Shown here: positions 62,535-64,000 of the stretch, piece after piece
How the letters are laid out: each line of letters begins with the position of its first letter
How positions within the stretch are numbered: the stretch's first letter is position 1
NCBI GenBank assembly: GCA_964619535.1
Contig: CAZUEX010000005.1
Span: 124,001-188,000, forward strand
Origin: Leptonema sp964619535
Lineage (GTDB): Bacteria > Spirochaetota > Leptospiria > Leptospirales > Leptonemataceae
Length of the DNA stretch: 64,000 nt
Direction of reading: 5' to 3'
The notes under the pieces: model-generated
What the model saw: only the letters and a program-made list of their open reading frames with translations
What the model was told of the DNA's origin: nothing
Databases searched by the model: none
Program-made: the position numbers and the translations under genes

Positions 62535-63548
62535 TCAGTTGGCCAGTTCTTCGTCGATGATCTCGATGAAGGCCTCGGCAGGCTGGGCGCCTGAAAGCAG
62601 CCGTCCGTTGATAAAGAAGGCAGGTGTGCCGGTAACACCGACAGCATTTCCTTCTTCGATGTCGTCTTCAATCTCTGCCAGCACGGCGGGATCCTGTACA
62701 CAGGCATCGTAACGCGATGCATCGACTCCGAGAGAAATCGCACGGGCACGAAGTGAATCCGCTTGCAGTGCGGATTTATCACGAGCCGGGTCAAACAGTC
62801 CATCAAAGAACGTCCAGAAGGCCTCTGGCTTTTCTCTGTGCACACAGCTTGCTGCAATGTGGGCATTCATGGCGTTGCGGTGGAAGTCCAGAGGGAAGTC
62901 CTTGAAGACAAAGCTGATGCGGTCGCCATAACGTTCGCGAAGCTGCCGAGTTGTTTGCTGAGCTCTCATACAGAACGGGCACTCAAAGTCCGTGAATTCT
63001 ACAATCGTAACCTTTGCATCGGCGCTTCCGCGCAGTGGTTCGCCTTCCGTTGCAACATCGACCCTCTCGTATGGCAGGTTGTAGCCGTATTTCTTCTTAA
63101 GGCGACTGACCTCTGCCTGAATCGCAGCTTCTCTATTCTGCTGTGCCAGGTAGTTGGCTATGTCGTTCTTGATGCCTTCTCCGGCCCCCTGAAGCTGTCC
63201 GCTTTTTTTCAGGTCATTGTAGAAGTTATCGACTTCTTCCTGGGTCGGAAGGGCGGCCTTTTGCTGTATGGAGTCCATATAGGCTCGAACGTCCATGCCC
63301 TTTTCTGCGGCTTCTTTTTCGATCATTCTTCTGTGGGCCAGCTCTTGAAGCATTTGCTCAACCTGGGCACGGTACTGTTTCTTCAGGGAGCTTTCGAGCT
63401 GAGCCAGTCGCTCTTTCATATGCTCGTCGCTTTTCAAATCTCTTTCTGTAAGTGTTTCACCGTCCAGTTCAATGTAAGGGCCTTCTGGTTTGCATGCCAT
63501 CAGCAATGCAACCAGCAAAAGGGACAGAGATATTCCGAATTTCTTCAT
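62535..63548 (-). CDS. DsbA-family lipoprotein with SurA-like N-terminal helical domain
   Basis: A 337-residue lipoprotein (MKKFGISLSLLLVALLMAC). Residues ~22-130 (ERLAQLESSLKKQYRAQVEQ onward) are helical and resemble the SurA/PpiD N-terminal domain, and the rest is a DsbA/thioredoxin domain with active site CPFC (DFECPFCMRAQQT), followed by PLDFHRNAMNAHIAAS and TGTPAFFINGRLLSG (cis-Pro loop). The combination of a chaperone-like domain and a disulfide oxidoreductase suggests periplasmic folding work. It is convergent with the TlpA-like gene. Confidence 0.85.
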   Translation of the reverse strand: MKKFGISLSLLLVALLMACKPEGPYIELDGETLTERDLKSDEHMKERLAQLESSLKKQYRAQVEQMLQELAHRRMIEKEAAEKGMDVRAYMDSIQQKAALPTQEEVDNFYNDLKKSGQLQGAGEGIKNDIANYLAQQNREAAIQAEVSRLKKKYGYNLPYERVDVATEGEPLRGSADAKVTIVEFTDFECPFCMRAQQTTRQLRERYGDRISFVFKDFPLDFHRNAMNAHIAASCVHREKPEAFWTFFDGLFDPARDKSALQADSLRARAISLGVDASRYDACVQDPAVLAEIEDDIEEGNAVGVTGTPAFFINGRLLSGAQPAEAFIEIIDEELAN

Positions 63549-63617
63549 GTTTCGTTCATCCTGAGTTGATTTGTTAGGGTGGGCATCATTCGTCTTTCGT
63601 TCTATGCAATGAAAGGG

Positions 63618-64000
63618 TTACGCCTGCAGGGGAGAGGCGGTCTCGGGCATGGCCTTCATGTACACCAGGCCATCCGGATCTGGTGTACAGAACTCTACGA
63701 TTGTTGAAGGGCCGATATGCTCAAGTGCCAGGGATCGCAGACGTGGTTCCAGCTGCTCCTGCCTTGCGCGATCAAAATATACGATGATGCCTGGACCGGA
63801 TCCAGAAAGTGTCATGCCTGCACATCCTTCGCGAAGAATAGCCTGTTTCATGGCATCGTATCCTGGAAGCGATTGCGTGCGATATGGCTCATGCAACCGG
63901 TCCGAGTTCAGGGCCTGCTCCAGCAGGTCGATGCGGCCGGAGTGAATATACTCCAGCCAGAGCAGGCATCCGCGCATATTTGCCAGCGCATCGGTTCTGC
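63618..64000 (-). CDS. thrB: Homoserine kinase (partial, N-terminus off window)
   Basis: The last ~127 residues of a GHMP kinase. DRLHEPYRTQSLPGYDAMKQ and GCAGMTLSGSGPGIIVYFD match homoserine kinase of threonine synthesis, including the glycine-rich GSGPG segment. The frame continues upstream past base 64000, so the ATP-binding and N-terminal parts are not visible. Other GHMP kinases are possible but less likely. Confidence 0.85.
   Translation of the reverse strand, partial: RTDALANMRGCLLWLEYIHSGRIDLLEQALNSDRLHEPYRTQSLPGYDAMKQAILREGCAGMTLSGSGPGIIVYFDRARQEQLEPRLRSLALEHIGPSTIVEFCTPDPDGLVYMKAMPETASPLQA

Overview
The window looks like chromosomal DNA of a spirochaete, most likely a Leptospiraceae member of moderate G+C content (a Leptonema-like organism would fit). 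The lineage call is an inference: no rRNA gene is present. It rests on the fliO-fliP-fliQ-fliR-flhB-flhA export operon, many short lipoprotein signal sequences with relaxed lipoboxes, a eukaryote-type (GT3) glycogen synthase, and hslV and DnaA variants. Genes are dense, nearly all chromosomal housekeeping, and no IS element, prophage, rRNA or tRNA gene was seen.

Layout. 1-6.7 kb: gap (truncated by the window edge), a universal stress protein, a membrane protein, an RpiB-family isomerase, and a receiver protein paired with a large multi-PAS histidine kinase. 6.9-14.8 kb: flagellar type III export genes, a LytR_C-domain lipoprotein translationally coupled to flhA, and rsfS with a histone-like basic tail. 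14.8-17.8 kb: membrane proteins, a CmoA-like methyltransferase and mrp. 17.8-19.06 kb: about 1.25 kb of non-coding DNA with four 16-nt tandem repeats running into nine copies of a 58/59-nt palindromic element. 19.06-27.25 kb: a lipoprotein gene and a type I restriction-modification operon (hsdM-hsdS-[AAA ATPase + EAK protein]-hsdR), with a two-gene module of unknown function inserted between hsdS and hsdR. 27.4-30.9 kb: a FlgM-like protein, rsmI, a lipoprotein and glycogen synthase. 31.0-36.5 kb: a FadR-like regulator with a perfect FadR-type operator over its own promoter, leading an operon of alkyl-DHAP-synthase-like oxidase, glycerol-3-phosphate dehydrogenase and FGGY kinase. This suggests fatty-acid-responsive control of ether-lipid or glycerol metabolism. 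36.5-54.3 kb: alaS, yajQ, hslV, LonB-type protease, aldehyde dehydrogenase, tandem SPFH proteins, a CsoR-family repressor and mdh. 54.4-57.3 kb: ilvB behind a leader-peptide attenuator, and an outer-membrane protein gene. 57.5-64 kb: rnhA, a divergent dnaA, a DprE1/DprE2-like pair, thioredoxin-fold lipoproteins and thrB (truncated by the window edge).

The most unusual items are the palindromic repeat array beside the restriction operon, with a diverged relative in the dnaA upstream region; the ATPase/EAK pair inside the hsd operon; the ilvB attenuator; and the autoregulatory FadR operator heading an ether-lipid-like operon.
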